NCBI GenBank assembly: GCA_025738555.1 | Contig: JAOVFP010000004.1 | Location: 3,348,001 to 3,412,000 of the forward strand | Direction of reading: 5' to 3' | Source: Cyathus striatus | Lineage: Eukaryota > Basidiomycota > Agaricomycetes > Agaricales > Nidulariaceae | Length of the DNA: 64,000 nt | Shown: piece after piece, positions 48,628 to 60,092 of the stretch | Layout of the letters: each line of letters begins with the position of its first letter | How positions within the stretch are numbered: position 1 is the first letter of the stretch | Notes under the pieces: generated by a model | Told to the model about the DNA's origin: nothing | Seen by the model: only the letters and a program-made list of their open reading frames with translations | The model's database searches: none | Made by a program: the position numbers and the translations under genes

Positions 48628-50362
48628 GGTGAATTCCCTGAGTTCTAACATTCACAGAACATATTACCTCTGATTTATATTCCTTCGGCAGTACTAGTTT
48701 CTCCCTTTGACATGAGTCCTTGAAACACGAGACCCGCGGCAGTATGGCTGGTGTGTTAGGCCTAGGACGAACCATGCGTTACGGTATGTTAAAAACTAGA
48801 AGAAAACCATTGATGGAACTATCAGTTGACACGACGATAGTGCATCTGCATGTGAGCGCCGTGGCAACTCTTGCTAAACTGCATTTGATTGCTAAATGTA
48901 GAAGTTTCGGTAACTAGACAAATAGGATCTGAACTAACAGACATACGTGTATTGTGGCGCTGAAAAGAATTTTGTTCCTTCTTCCTTGGTGAGAACATAG
49001 GTTCCGTAGTCATTTTTTTCCGCGTCATAGCTACTGAATTCAAAACGGAGGGTCAGAAGGACAGAAGTAGTTCGGACAGGCTTATTTTCGTGCCAGAGAA
49101 ATTCGGACATTCGTCTGTGAGAAAAAAAATACCATGTGTGTCGAAGAGTACAGTGATGTTGATCCACATGGGTTGTCTGTGCGCGTCGCGGAGTGGAAAG
49201 ATCGAAGGTTGATTTAGTGTTTGGTTCTGTTTTTAACTGAAGCCTAAGAGACAGCCGAACTTTTGCCGAGCCGGTTTAGGCTATGCACTACTTCTATGTT
49301 TTGTTAGTAACAAAAACATACTTAATGCATTAATGGGCTAACCATCTCCCCGTTCTTACCTATCTCAGACAAGTATCGGATATCACGTATGGACTCTTCC
49401 TTAGTCGATTTTTCAAGCGAAGCTCAATTGTTCGCTAGTGGAGCATTCCCATTCTTGTCCCATTTGTGAATCCTTCCAGTGGACGAAGGCTAATGTCCAA
49501 ATGAGCGACTGCTAATCATGAGCGCGTGAGTTATAAGTATTTTAAGTATAGTTACGGATTCTTTTCGGATCTCGTCACCATGCTATCTATTTGAAGAAAT
49601 GTCTCGAGTGTCCAAGCTATGTTATTCGCAAGTTATTCGTGAAACCATGGCTGCGGCGCTTTATAAGTTGCGATCATGGTGCTAATCTATGGTTCAAAGA
49701 AGTGGCGATTCCATCTCGAGTTTCAGAAAAGACATACTGTGATAATTTGGAAATATTTCCGCATCTCGCATGTCCCGCGGTTATCACCGTCAACTTTAAG
49801 TAGCTAGATGCGTGGACGAGGTTCACTAAAGGTAGCCAGAATATGAGCCGTAGAGCCATCACAGGCCTATTATAAGAAAGTTATATGTACATAGAAGGTT
49901 TAAGGACCTGGACGTACCATGTTGGACAGTTTAGCATGAACACTCGCGTGTCACTTAATTTCGCCATTCTAGACATTGCGAACCTCATGGTTAATGAATG
50001 ATGAAGAACCCGAGTGCATGCCATTGCAATGGCACGAGCTCGGATTGAATGCGGATCTTGCCATCCAATGCCATCTGCGACGACTCGTGAGCAAGGGAAA
50101 TCAACACCGGGGGCTGGGATATTTAATTGTGAATGGGACTTCTCGCAGCATTAGCGGTGAAGTTCGCAAGTGTCAAGATGGAAGTGGGGAAGAGAGAGCA
50201 TAGACGGAAGGCCGCCCCGAGGGACCGAACCCCGGTTTACCCCACGTGCCGCAATTGATCCGCCAACCAATTTTTCACGAGCAACGCCGGGGACTGGGAC
50301 TCAAGTTGAACGTCGACTGTCATAGGCTTTGTGCACAAGCCTCGGCGGTGAGCTTACTTCAC
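48628..50362. other. Spacer with one possible unidentified minus-strand ORF
   Basis: 48934-49167 on the minus strand contains RTTSVLLTLRFEFSSYDAE and DYGTYVLTKEEGTKFFSAP, a plausible beta-rich exon, but I cannot extend it or name it. Other frames in this stretch look random. The last part probably holds the TypA promoter. Confidence 0.25.
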
Positions 50363-52685
50363 ATGTTTTCCTCTTCCCTTCGGGCATCTATACGAAGGGC
50401 AGATATTTCTTGTTCTAGGAAATGTCTCACTTTAAAATCAAAACATGCGAGGCTATTCTCTTCCTCCCCCACGTCACGAACAGAACCACTGACTCCAACC
50501 GAAAGGATTAGGAACATTGCTATCATTGCTCACGGTGCGTGTTTAAAGCTTTCCTGGGACTTCGAATGGTTGCTTATACCCGATAAAATATACAGTCGAT
50601 CATGGGAAAACGACACTTGTCGACCAACTTCTCCGCCAGTCGGGGACAATAAAGCAGCTCTCAGCAGCAGAGCAGATCATGTATACCCCCTCATCAACGG
50701 TTGGTGTGACCTCAGATAGCTCTATCGAGAATGGCTTCGTCACCCGCGTCATGGACAGCAATGACCTCGAGCGCGAACGTGGTATCACTATTTTGTCCAA
50801 GTGCACCAGCGTGAGCTACAACGGAAACCTCATCAACATTGTGGACACACCAGGACACGCGGATTTTGGAGGCGAGGTGGAACGTATCATGAGCATGGTG
50901 GATGGCGTTGCTCTTGTTGTTGATGCTACGGAGGGTCCTATGACCCAGACTCGATTTGTTCTTGGAAAGGCTCTCGCTCGTGGATTACGGTTCGTCTTAT
51001 CATCGTCAGTGCTACTCATTATGCTAAACAATGTATGTAGACCATTGGTTGTTTTGAATAAGGCGGACAGACCAACTTCTCGACCTTCACAGGTAGAAAG
51101 TGACCTTTTCGATCTTTTCGCAACACTAGGTGCTTCAGACGAACAGGCAGATTACCCCCTCCTCTACGCCTCAGCAAAGCAAGGGTGGGCACGGGACAGT
51201 CTCCCACCGACCGAAAACGGCAGCATGACACCCTTGTTCAAGCTTATCCTCGACCACGTTCCCCCGCCAGCTCATTTAAACCGCACCGGCCCCTTCTCCA
51301 TGTTGACAGTACAAGTCGAGGCAGATGCTTACGTTGGTTCTTTGTACCTTGGTCGTATCCAAAGTGGAACTGTGAAAATTGGTGACACTCTCTGGGCTAT
51401 TGATGAAACTGGGAAAAAGGTTGGCGACGGCAAGATTAAGAAGATCTTCGGAAGGAAAGGCTTGGAGAAAATTGAGAAGTCTGAGGCTGGTGCTGGAGAG
51501 ATTGTTAGTATCGCTGGTATTAAGAATGGAGGTGTTAATATCACTCTCGTGTCCCCCGATGGCTGGGGTGAAGAGGGTCCGCAACCGTTACCAGTGAGTA
51601 ACTTTCCAAAGCTTCATTATACATAGAACTAATATCTATCACAGACCACACCCATCGACCCTCCCACAATCTCTATCTTGATACACACCAATGACTCCCC
51701 ACTCGCCGGATTAGACGGCAACAAACTCACTTCCCAAATGATCCGCGACCGCATCTACAAGGAAGCCGAAACCAACGTTGCGCTCAAAGTTCTCCCCGGT
51801 CCCACTTCCGAATGCATCGAGATTCGTGGACGCGGTGTTCTCCATCTCGGTGTCCTCCTCGAAACCCTCCGTCGTGAAGGTTACGAGTTAAGCGTTGGAC
51901 CCCCCAAAGCTGTCATGCTTCCCGATCCTGAAAACCCTGGTCAGAAGCTTGAGCCCGTCGAGGAGGTGACTGTGCTTGTCAGGGAGGAGTATGCGGGTAC
52001 GGTGGTGCAGAAACTCACTATGCGCAAGGGAACGATGCTGAGCTATGATGTTGAGGAAGAGGGATGGGTGAAGATTGTTATGGATGTTCCTGCTAGAGGG
52101 TTGATTGGATACATGGCCGGCGAGTTTAAGAATGATATTCACGGTGAAGGGTGGGTGACTTTTCAGCTTTGATGTGGGAATTGGACTGATGGTGTCCTGC
52201 AGGTCTATCAATCATATTTTCAAGGGATATGAACCTTACCGCGGTGAAATCGATACTGGCCGCAATGGTGCTCTCATCTCGATGGCCGCTGGTGAAACTT
52301 CCGCGTATGCTATGGCACCTCTGCAAGCCCGTGGAGTTCTTTTCATCCAGCCGCAGACTCAAGGTATGTTTTGTACATTCCTATTTGCTTCCGTATCCTT
52401 ACTTGTCCTCGCGCAGTCTACCCCGGAATGGTTATCGGTGAATCTTCCAAGTCGCAAGATCTCTACCTCAACCCCTGTATCAAAAAACAGCTGACGAACA
52501 TTCGCGCTGCCGGAGCTGACGAAAAGCTCGTCATCTCTGCTCCTAGGCAGATGAATCTTGAAGAGAGTCTTGCATATATGAGTGACGATGAACTTATAGA
52601 GATCACCCCTGTCAGCATCAGGCTCAGGAAGACGATCTTGGACTGTAATAAGAGGATGAGGATGAAGGGAAAGAAGGAGATATAA
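50363..52685 (+). CDS. typA: TypA/BipA-type ribosome-associated GTPase, mitochondrial
   Basis: Translation-factor GTPase of the TypA/BipA branch of the EF-G family, which binds the ribosome and aids assembly or stress translation. The N-terminus [20 protein letters not shown] is a basic, Ser-rich mitochondrial presequence. G1 is AHVDHGKTT, split by a 61 bp intron; RGITI precedes G3 [14 protein letters not shown], and G4 is NKAD. Domain II contains [18 protein letters not shown]; domain III ends [19 protein letters not shown]; the C-terminal TypA domain contains [44 protein letters not shown] and [18 protein letters not shown]. Six or so introns. A decayed second copy of the 3' half lies at 58640-59950. 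Confidence 0.93.
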
Positions 52686-53059
52686 CTTATTTCATCGTGG
52701 ATACTTAATCTTAGATGGTGAGTTGTGTTGTCGAATGTCTTGATCAAAACTAATGCATGTATTGCTTTTAGCAGGTATTTAGATAGATTCTACATGTACT
52801 TGGACGTGTACTTAATACAACACCACACTCGCTACTCTCTTGTTTTTTTGGGGTGGTTTTCCAACTGAGGTTTACGGACCCACTTGTACCCTCTCTGGCA
52901 TGTGGTAATGATTAGTGGTCTTCGAATCTGCAACCACAACCAGCAAGTCACCTGTGCTCTGTACGGTGCGCTAGTTTAAAGCTCTACCTCCAGTTCAATC
53001 TCTCCTTCTGACGTCCATTCCCACTCTGATCCTTGATTCCACGTGAAGACAATAATGGA
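52686..53059. other. TypA 3' flank, shared with the TypA relic
   Basis: 52686-52985 is recognisably repeated after the TypA relic at about 59640-59950, so the duplicated unit included the downstream flank. No gene. Confidence 0.7.
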
Positions 53060-53625
53060 ATCGCAAGTTAGCATCGCAAAACTGCAACATCCTAATCGCG
53101 AAGATACGATGGGTGGGACTACTGGAGCTCGTACGTCACCCTTCCTTTTTCCCCTTCTCTTACTAACTCTTCGTTAGTATTCAAGATATACTTGACAGCC
53201 CTCTCATCCTCGCTCTTCTCGCTCCACTCCACCCCATCTTTCATCCCCTCCCCCGCATCCCCCGAAATCACTTGGCCCACCGCCCTCCCACAAGCCCTCC
53301 ATGCACTCTCAACGCACACGCCAGCACGCGAAGGCGACTGCACGCTCATGGACGCGTGCCATGTCTTTGGGGATGAGCTTGGATGCGGCTGTGCGTGCTG
53401 CGAGGGTGGAGGCGGAGGGTACGAGGGGGATGATGGCTACGTCGGGGAGGACTGTGTATATCCTTGGGCAAGGTCAGGCACGGGGGAAGGAGAGTTTGAA
53501 GGAGGAAAAGAAGAAGGGAAAGGTGAAAGGGGGGGAGAGAAAGGACGAGAGGTGCGTGAGCCGGGTGTGTGGGTCATTATATGCGCTTTGGAGGGGATAC
53601 TTGGGGGACGGGAGGATTAATTGAG
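53060..53625 (+). pseudogene. Dihydroxyacetone kinase C-terminal fragment (relic)
   Basis: It begins REDTMGGTTGA, continues after a retained intron with TALSSSLFSLHSTPSF and [15 protein letters not shown], then shifts frame where about 16 bases are missing (the IPFTH region). It goes on as [20 protein letters not shown] and ends LYALWRGYLGDGRIN. Only the last third of the DAK2 domain is present, and the Arg of GDRT is now Cys. Non-functional. Confidence 0.88.
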
Positions 53626-54344
53626 TGAGTGGATTACGTTTTGGATGATAAAACGATGTTGATTTTTGTTACAGTCGTGAATCGAGTACCAAATCCAATG
53701 TATAAGTACATGTTCGACATTATCTAGTAATCTTATTTCAAAGAAACATGAGCCCAACAGGGCTTCTCGTCCGCCCAAAAACAAAGTGCCGAACACGACG
53801 TCGCACCGAAGGCGAGGGAACGGATAGGAGGATTAACAAGTAAGTCGATCTTCGTATGTTAACATCGTGCGGGTTAATGACTTTTGTTCAGAGTAATATG
53901 CAAGTAGCAACCCAAACGTACAAGTACATGATCTAAGTATATGCCATTCGTAGGTCTACATCCAGAAGCGCAACGGCATCGTAGTAGAAATTACGGCCAT
54001 CGGATCCTTAGAGAGCCGGTGGAGATGGGACCGGGCGGTTGAAGGTTTCGAGGATCCTCTTGAACTTGCTATAGATCCCACATAATAATAAAGAATAGGA
54101 TTTCGGAATCACCCCGCAATGATAAGGAAGACGTTTTTTTTCAAGCCACCTGCTGTCGTGTTAGCCTCCACCAGCATGATGCACTTGCTATTCAAAACGG
54201 AATGAATGTAAGTATCTTGACTCATGTTGCTACTAGAAACTTCTACTACGATCACCTATTCAGCGGACTCTCAATACAGTCTATATAATCATTGCGCGAA
54301 CGCTTTTCTGCTTTTCTCTATCTTTAACACCTACCACCATCATC

Positions 54345-54510
54345 ACACCTGCATAACTACATTTATACACCCACACCTTTATACATTCACACCTATACAC
54401 AACCACACTCTCATATATCTACACTTCTATACAATCACACCCTCATACATCTAAACCCTTATACATTCACACCACACCTACACCCACACCCACTTCGACA
54501 CCCGCTCCCA
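54345..54510. repeat. Minisatellite upstream of the small-gene paralogue
   Basis: Inverted counterpart of 6640-6790, with imperfect units such as TATACATTCACACC and ACACCCTCATACATC repeated about nine times, ending just before the ATG at 54523. Confidence 0.8.
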
Positions 54511-54522
54511 CCTATCACAACC

Positions 54523-54993
54523 ATGGCTTCCTCGTCCCGTCTCGTTCAGAAATCCACCAGGATCGCTCGAGGCGCCCGTAAAGCTCTCTGTTCCGTTTTT
54601 CGCAAGAATAAGGCTATTCCCGCTGACGCCGTTGAAGCATTGAAACCCATAACCAATGTTCCGCTATTCACTTTCCCCCACAGCCGAAAGTCTCGTGCCG
54701 CCCGCAAAATGAAGAAATCCTCTGATCCCTCACTCTTCCTCGTCCCCATGGACATCGATCCTATCCCTCAATTCATTTCTCCCTTCCTCTCCGACCCCTC
54801 TCTCCTCCCCGTCCCCATGGATATCGACATTACCCTAAATACTTCTGAGTGCAACAATGTTACAATTGCCGACGAATACAGTTACCCGCCACCAATTTAT
54901 CCGCAGAAGAATGAATTCCTAGATAATTTGTTCCTAAATTCAACTGAGAAGTTGTGGTTAGAGCTTTTCGGGCCTGAGCCTGATGAGTTATAG
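54523..54993 (+). CDS. Small proline-rich protein of unknown function, diverged paralogue
   Basis: 156 residues, single exon, ATG in a good context (ACAACCATGG). It aligns end to end with the protein at 6101-6613: SSRLVQKSTRIARGARKALC, FRKNKAIPADAVEALKPITN, two DPSL...VPMDID repeats, TLNTSECNN, NLFLNSTEKLWLELFGP. It has many substitutions and several in-frame length changes but no stop. Next to it, the DAK part of the same segment has decayed, so the ORF appears to be kept by selection. Function unknown; the cytosol or nucleus is likely, as there is no signal peptide. Confidence 0.7.
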   Translation: MASSSRLVQKSTRIARGARKALCSVFRKNKAIPADAVEALKPITNVPLFTFPHSRKSRAARKMKKSSDPSLFLVPMDIDPIPQFISPFLSDPSLLPVPMDIDITLNTSECNNVTIADEYSYPPPIYPQKNEFLDNLFLNSTEKLWLELFGPEPDEL

Positions 54994-55200
54994 AGTGATT
55001 GTTAAGATTGGTGAGTATCATTCCGGGTCTGTCGTTACTGACACTTCTTTTAGACGTGCGGTAGTTCAGTTGGTGAAGAGTAAACTCGAATATAGTTCGA
55101 GTAGGTTGTGTATTGTATCTATGTATGTATTACTATCATATGTTTTCAATAGCATCTACTAACCTCTAGCACTTTAGGTTATTTGTGAGCATCAGGTTAA

Positions 55201-55549
55201 GTACTTGGTTTTGTCCCGAACCTCTAGCAGATAGTTTGATGGTATGATTTATGTTCTTTAGACATACTCTTGAGTCTGTTGACAGTGCTTCTGCAGATTC
55301 AAGTGGAAGTTGTCAGCCTCGTCCAGCAAGCAGTGTTACAGTAAATTATGCATTAGTATGTCCAAAGTATGTCGCGACACAATATTGAATAATAGTGTCC
55401 ACCTGTAAGCATAAGTAAGTAGTAGTAAGGGAGTATTTTATATCATAACAGAGAAGAGAAATGTTTATAGATCATCATCGATATATAGCGAAGCTCGGGA
55501 TGCCGTAGCAAGCACTCGGCATTTATAATCGTACTTATTCGACGTTCTA
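55201..55549. other. Spacer before the inverted-repeat element
   Basis: No gene or RNA recognised. Confidence 0.4.
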
Positions 55550-55558
55550 ACCTCTGCC

Positions 55559-58060
55559 CAGGCTCCTAAAACCATCCCCTCGCCTCGCTCGAATGGCCTA
55601 CGTGCGATAAGATTACAAACACGGACAAACATCAAGCACATCTAAGAGGCCAAACTCGCGAGGGAGGGGCTGGCTTTTTTCGTCTCGGCGTTCTCGGTGA
55701 TGTGACAGAACCTTGCTCCCTGGGTTGCGAGATATGGCATCACTTACGGAAATTACTAACTTCACACGCAATAAAATGTGTCTCACGCAGGTTCACCTTC
55801 AAGTTAGTCCTTTAACTTTGACACACCCTAACTTCCAAGTAGTTGTCTCTGTTTTCTGACATGTACTACATAAGCCAGGTGTTTCTGTAGGCTAGCACAC
55901 ATACAATAAGATCATTGCATCCCTCACAAGTTATTTATGTACCACGGGCAATACAACTATGAAAGTCCAATTTACCTTTGAAGGCATTAAGCCTTTACCC
56001 TCGCAGTAAAGATAGTTATAAGATACTATTGAAGAAACTACAATGAGACCGCAATGCATTGTAAGTATTGAACAGCTTGATACTCTTATCATACATTAAT
56101 AATGATACTGTGTACACAGTAATGTATTATTAGTGCTCCTGGCATTATAATGCAGTACAACTAATACAAGCTGAAACTTGAAGTTGTCATTTTCTGAATT
56201 AAGTTCCAAAGCTTCCAGCTTCTTTCAGCAATAGCATTTTAAATCTTGGAAATAAACGACAATTAAATTAATATTTTCATTTGGAGCATCTAACTTCCAT
56301 GATACAACAAATAAGATAAAGAAAAAGTGACTAGCGAGCAGCGATAAACCGTACAGCGGCACTTCTGTACCACGGTCATACCTGTAGAGAATATGAAGTA
56401 GAGAATGTGAAGTTAGCGTGGGATCGCATTTATTGCGTGTGAAGTTAGTAATTTCCGTAAGCGATGCCATATCTCGCAACCCAGGGAGCAAGGTTCTGTC
56501 ACATCACCGAGAACGCCGAGATGAAAAAAGCCAGCCCCTCCCCAGGCTCCTAAAACCAGCACGCTCGTATCTCGCTACAACCTCCTTAGGTAAACAAAGT
56601 CAAATATTTGCTTAAGGCAAATAAACCTAAGGGAGGTTCTGCTCGATAGAGCGGCTGGCAAATGTGGTCACCGAAGTTTCACCGCAGACCCTTTCCATCA
56701 ACAGGGAAATCAACGGCGGGGCATGCCGTGTTCCCACATCATACATATGTACTTGCACTCACGAACAACGCACAAATATTTTATTTTGGTCTAACTTTGT
56801 GAACTGCAGTAATAGTATTTGTACTGTGGAGTAATAGAATAAACAGGATGTGCCAAAATTATTGACCTACATATATATGAATGTGAAAGATTGAAAATAA
56901 AGTAGGTACAGTATGTACTCCAGAGTCCACAGTCTACAAATAGTTAAACAACAATTGAATAACTGAATACTGGTTGGCTGAAAGGAGTCAGCTTGTATGT
57001 GCGTTGATGCAGTGTTTGCGTTTGTTCACTCTCACTTTCTCCGTCATTTTCCCTCCAACGCCGACACTCCTACACCGTCCCAAGCACCGAAGTATCATCA
57101 GTATTCTGCACTACCAATATCTAGTGAATGCCTTAGAAAAAGTTTTACTGAAGCTCATGTCAATGCCCCAAGTCTCCCTCCATAGGTTTTATTCTTTAAA
57201 TTCTCTTTCTATTCATCAGTATGTTCAAGTTCTCTGTTTTATACCTTACATTTTTTCTACATAAATCTATGATCTCAACATTATTAATTTCCATTTTATC
57301 AACCATTCCTCGTTAAGTAAACTCCTTGTTCTAGTTTTCTATAAGTTTGGCCTCACTCACAGTTAGCCTTGAAGTTTATTGTCTCGTTTCTTCAATTTTT
57401 TGTGTCTTTCTCGTCATATTTGTTTCAAGAACATTCCCCTCCAACTTACTAATCACCTACCCTCGACACCTTAGAACAACCCACCCATCACTTTTACACT
57501 TTCATCAATTACACTGTACTTATAAATTTATGAAGAAAGATTTATAGTATATTCTACCTTAATTCTACCACAATACAGATACACTTCAATAACATTATTA
57601 TTATAATATTTAGCAAGATATGAAGATACCAATGAACTCTTCAGAGAGCAAGACCAAAAATAAAGAGAATAAGTGCATCGAGAGTATGAGGCTCGAATTA
57701 TTGTAGATAGCTGTGTTCATTGGTGTTCATGAGCGCGAGTACATATGTATGATGTGGGAACACGGCATGCCCCGCCGTTGATTTCCCTGTTGATGGAAAG
57801 GGTCTGCGGTGAAACTTCGGTGACCACATTTGCCAGCCGCTCTATCGAGCAGAACCTCCCTTAGGTTTATTTGCCTTAAGCAAATATTTGACTTTGTTTA
57901 CCTAAGGAGGTTGTAGCGAGATACGAGCGTGCTGGTTTTAGGAGCCTGGCCCCTCCCTCGCGAGTTTGGCCTCTTAGATGTGCTTGATGTTTGTCCGTGT
58001 TTGTAATCTTATCGCACGTAGGCCATTCGAGCGAGGCGAGGGGATGGTTTTAGGAGCCTG
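55559..58060. mobile_element. Mutator-like terminal-inverted-repeat element (outer)
   Basis: The element begins CAGGCTCCTAAAACCATCCC and ends with its reverse complement. The inverted repeats are about 217 bp: left 55559-55775, right about 56430-56542 plus 57958-58060, interrupted by the inner element. It is flanked by a perfect 9 bp target duplication ACCTCTGCC at 55550-55558 and 58061-58069. Without the inner insertion it is about 1.09 kb. Long inverted repeats plus 9 bp duplications fit Mutator-like elements. The interior has no transposase ORF, so it is non-autonomous. Confidence 0.92.
56543..57948. mobile_element. Mutator-like terminal-inverted-repeat element (inner, nested)
   Basis: It begins CAGGCTCCTAAAACCAGCAC and ends with its reverse complement. 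Inverted repeats are about 205-225 bp (56543 to about 56767, and about 57724-57948), nearly perfect in the outer 200. It is flanked by a perfect 9 bp duplication GCCCCTCCC at 56534-56542 and 57949-57957. It sits inside the right inverted repeat of the outer element. The outermost 16 bases are shared with the outer element but the rest of the repeats differ, so the two are different members of one family. The 950 bp AT-rich interior has no convincing ORF. Confidence 0.93.
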
Positions 58061-58069
58061 ACCTCTGCC

Positions 58070-58639
58070 ATGAAGCACTTGGGCAAACTTACATTAGTTT
58101 GTCCCTATTTACCAATCAATGCTGTGCCAAACTTGTACGGCTTGAAATGGTCGAGCTCGATCCTCTTCCGTTTCCTCGGAGGCTTTTCTTCCTTCCTCCT
58201 CGCCATCCCCTACGCTATACGGATTTAATTCATGGAATCATCTTCCCCCGCACTCATCTTATTCTCGAACATACACGTTACAGTGAAAATTCACGCGCAC
58301 GACTGGCTTCCTTGTCTGGCTTTTCGACAGAACAATATGCACCTTGCGAGTCCTATCGCAACTAAAACCGATCCAATCAAACCTGTCGAACCTGCCAAAC
58401 CTACCGAGTCTACTGAACCTAAAATTCCTGATCTACCGAACCCACTGAACCCACGGAATCATGGTCGAGTCGTTCTCCGGAGATGTCATGTATGGCAAGC
58501 TCGGGGATCGACAGTTGTAATTACATAAATACTTGAAGTGCAGGAAACTCTCAACCACAGCCATTTCATTCACCTTCCACCACTACTTACCCTTAATATG
58601 TCTACTAAAAATCATCATCCCATAGTCTCTGCAGTGCCA
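58070..58639. other. Spacer, uncertain
   Basis: A Pro-rich frame (VEPAKPTESTEPKIPDLPNP, near 58380-58450) is built on a short tandem repeat and has no family resemblance. It may be the eroded 5' part of the TypA relic. Nothing firm. Confidence 0.3.
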
Positions 58640-59950
58640 TCTTCAACTGTAGTAGCGCAACATGACGATGTTGCCAGCGAATTCACTGACGAATTCTTCG
58701 CCCAAACTAAATCCACGGAGAAGAAAGCTTCTGCTGCCAGTGGAACTTCCAGAGTGCCGCATGTACAGACACGAGGGCGGAAAAATTGTTGGTATTGCTA
58801 TTATAAGAATAGAAGAGTTAACAATCTCGTGTCTCCTGGCGGCTAGGGTGATGGATGCTGGCGGATTTCGCCTGTGAGCAACCTCCACGAGTTCCATCTC
58901 TTCAATCTCTTTCTACTCTTGCTCAGAGTTCTTCCCGGACTACTTACGAGTGTAAAGTTCTTGGACCGCGCCGTCCTACTTGAAGCCCCCGCTGTGAAGG
59001 CTAGAAGCACATCCTTGGCCTCCTGGAAGCTCACATACTTCTACCTGCTGCTTTGGCGCATACACTCCTAACGACATACTCCTGCACCACAATATCCGCT
59101 CGTTCCTCGCGCACGGAGTCCTCCCTTTCCACTTAGGCATACTTTCACTGCTATCATGTCGAATGCACCAACCCGTAGTTCTTCGTCAGCAGCAATCCGG
59201 AGACTCAATGTTTCCATTGTTCCAACCTCTCCGTTGATCTCTCGCCGTTACGCATGTCTCTCTGCAGGAAACGACATCTTCCATGCCCTCCTTCCCTCCT
59301 TTACCTTCGTCACGCGGTGACAGACTCTACAGATCTTCTACTCTTGTCGTATCAGAAACCCATTCGCCGCTTCCCAGGTCGCATTCGACTGCTGTACCCA
59401 TTCAGACAGAAGCTCGTACTTACTGAGGAGTTGATGGTACTTGTCAGGGAAGAATATCCAGGGACCATAGTATAGCATCGCTTCCCTGGGCATAGAGAGA
59501 ATAGCTATGAAGTTGGCGTGGGGCTTTTTGCTTTGACGAGTGAATTGGGCTGATGGATCTCGCAGGTCTATCAATCATATTTTAAGGGATATGAACCTTA
59601 CCACGGTGAAATCGATACTGGCCGCAAAGGAGATATAACTTGTTTTACTGTGGATACTTAGTCGTAGAAGGTGAGTTTGTGTTGTGCCGAATGTCTTGAT
59701 TAAGTGCTAACGGGTATGTTACTTTCAGCAGATATTTATATAGATTCTATATGTACTTCGACCTGACTTAGATACAACACTACACTCGCTACTCTCTTGA
59801 TTTCTGGAGTGGTTTTCTAATTGAGGCTTACAGACCCACTCGCACCATCCAAGGCATGTGGTAACGATCAGTAGAGTCTTCGAATCTACGAGTCTGCGAC
59901 CACAACGTGCAAGTCACCTGTGCTCCGTGTAGTGCGCTAGTTTAGAGTTT
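58640..59950 (+). pseudogene. Decayed TypA/BipA gene copy
   Basis: 58785-58850 resembles TypA 51495-51560 (shared stretch ATCTCGTGTCTCC against ATCACTCTCGTGTCCCC). 59420-59465 reads EELMVLVREEYPGTIV, matching [16 protein letters not shown]. 59560-59635 keeps GTCTATCAATCATATTTT and GAAATCGATACTGGCCGCAA, then jumps directly to AGGAGATATAACTT, skipping about 410 bases of the parent; the shared 3' flank follows to about 59950. Part of a TypA intron is retained, so this is a DNA-level duplicate, not a retrocopy. Many stops and shifts; non-functional. Confidence 0.85.
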
Positions 59951-60092
59951 CAGGTACCCGCTGACGATAGGTTCATTCATCTCCAATTCATATCTGGCTG
60001 CGGCTGCTCGCGTGCCTGTCCATTCAACGGTATAAATTCAATGCACCCTACAAATTCCTTGGGGGTGGTTCATTCCCCTTCTTCACTGCGCA

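Larger units (their letters stand above)
53060..55200. repeat. Inverted, diverged copy of the dihydroxyacetone kinase 3' end to small-gene segment
   Basis: The stretch is the reverse complement equivalent of about 5880-8130 (and 22170-24410). In order it holds the DAK2-domain fragment, the spacer with RTA1 remnants, the sequence AGAATAGGATTTCGGAATC shared with 7120-7140, the minisatellite, the small proline-rich gene, and the spacer equivalent to 5880-6075. It is much more diverged than the two large copies are from each other, so this is an older event. 53626-54344 contains no intact gene. Confidence 0.85.

Noticed and set aside
53192..53624. Two overlapping plus-strand ORFs of 107-142 codons
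   Set aside because: They are two frames of the decayed dihydroxyacetone kinase fragment, not new genes.
56974..57264. A 96 codon ORF inside the inner inverted-repeat element, considered as a transposase remnant
   Set aside because: No catalytic motif, atypical composition, no spliced extension; the interior looks non-coding.
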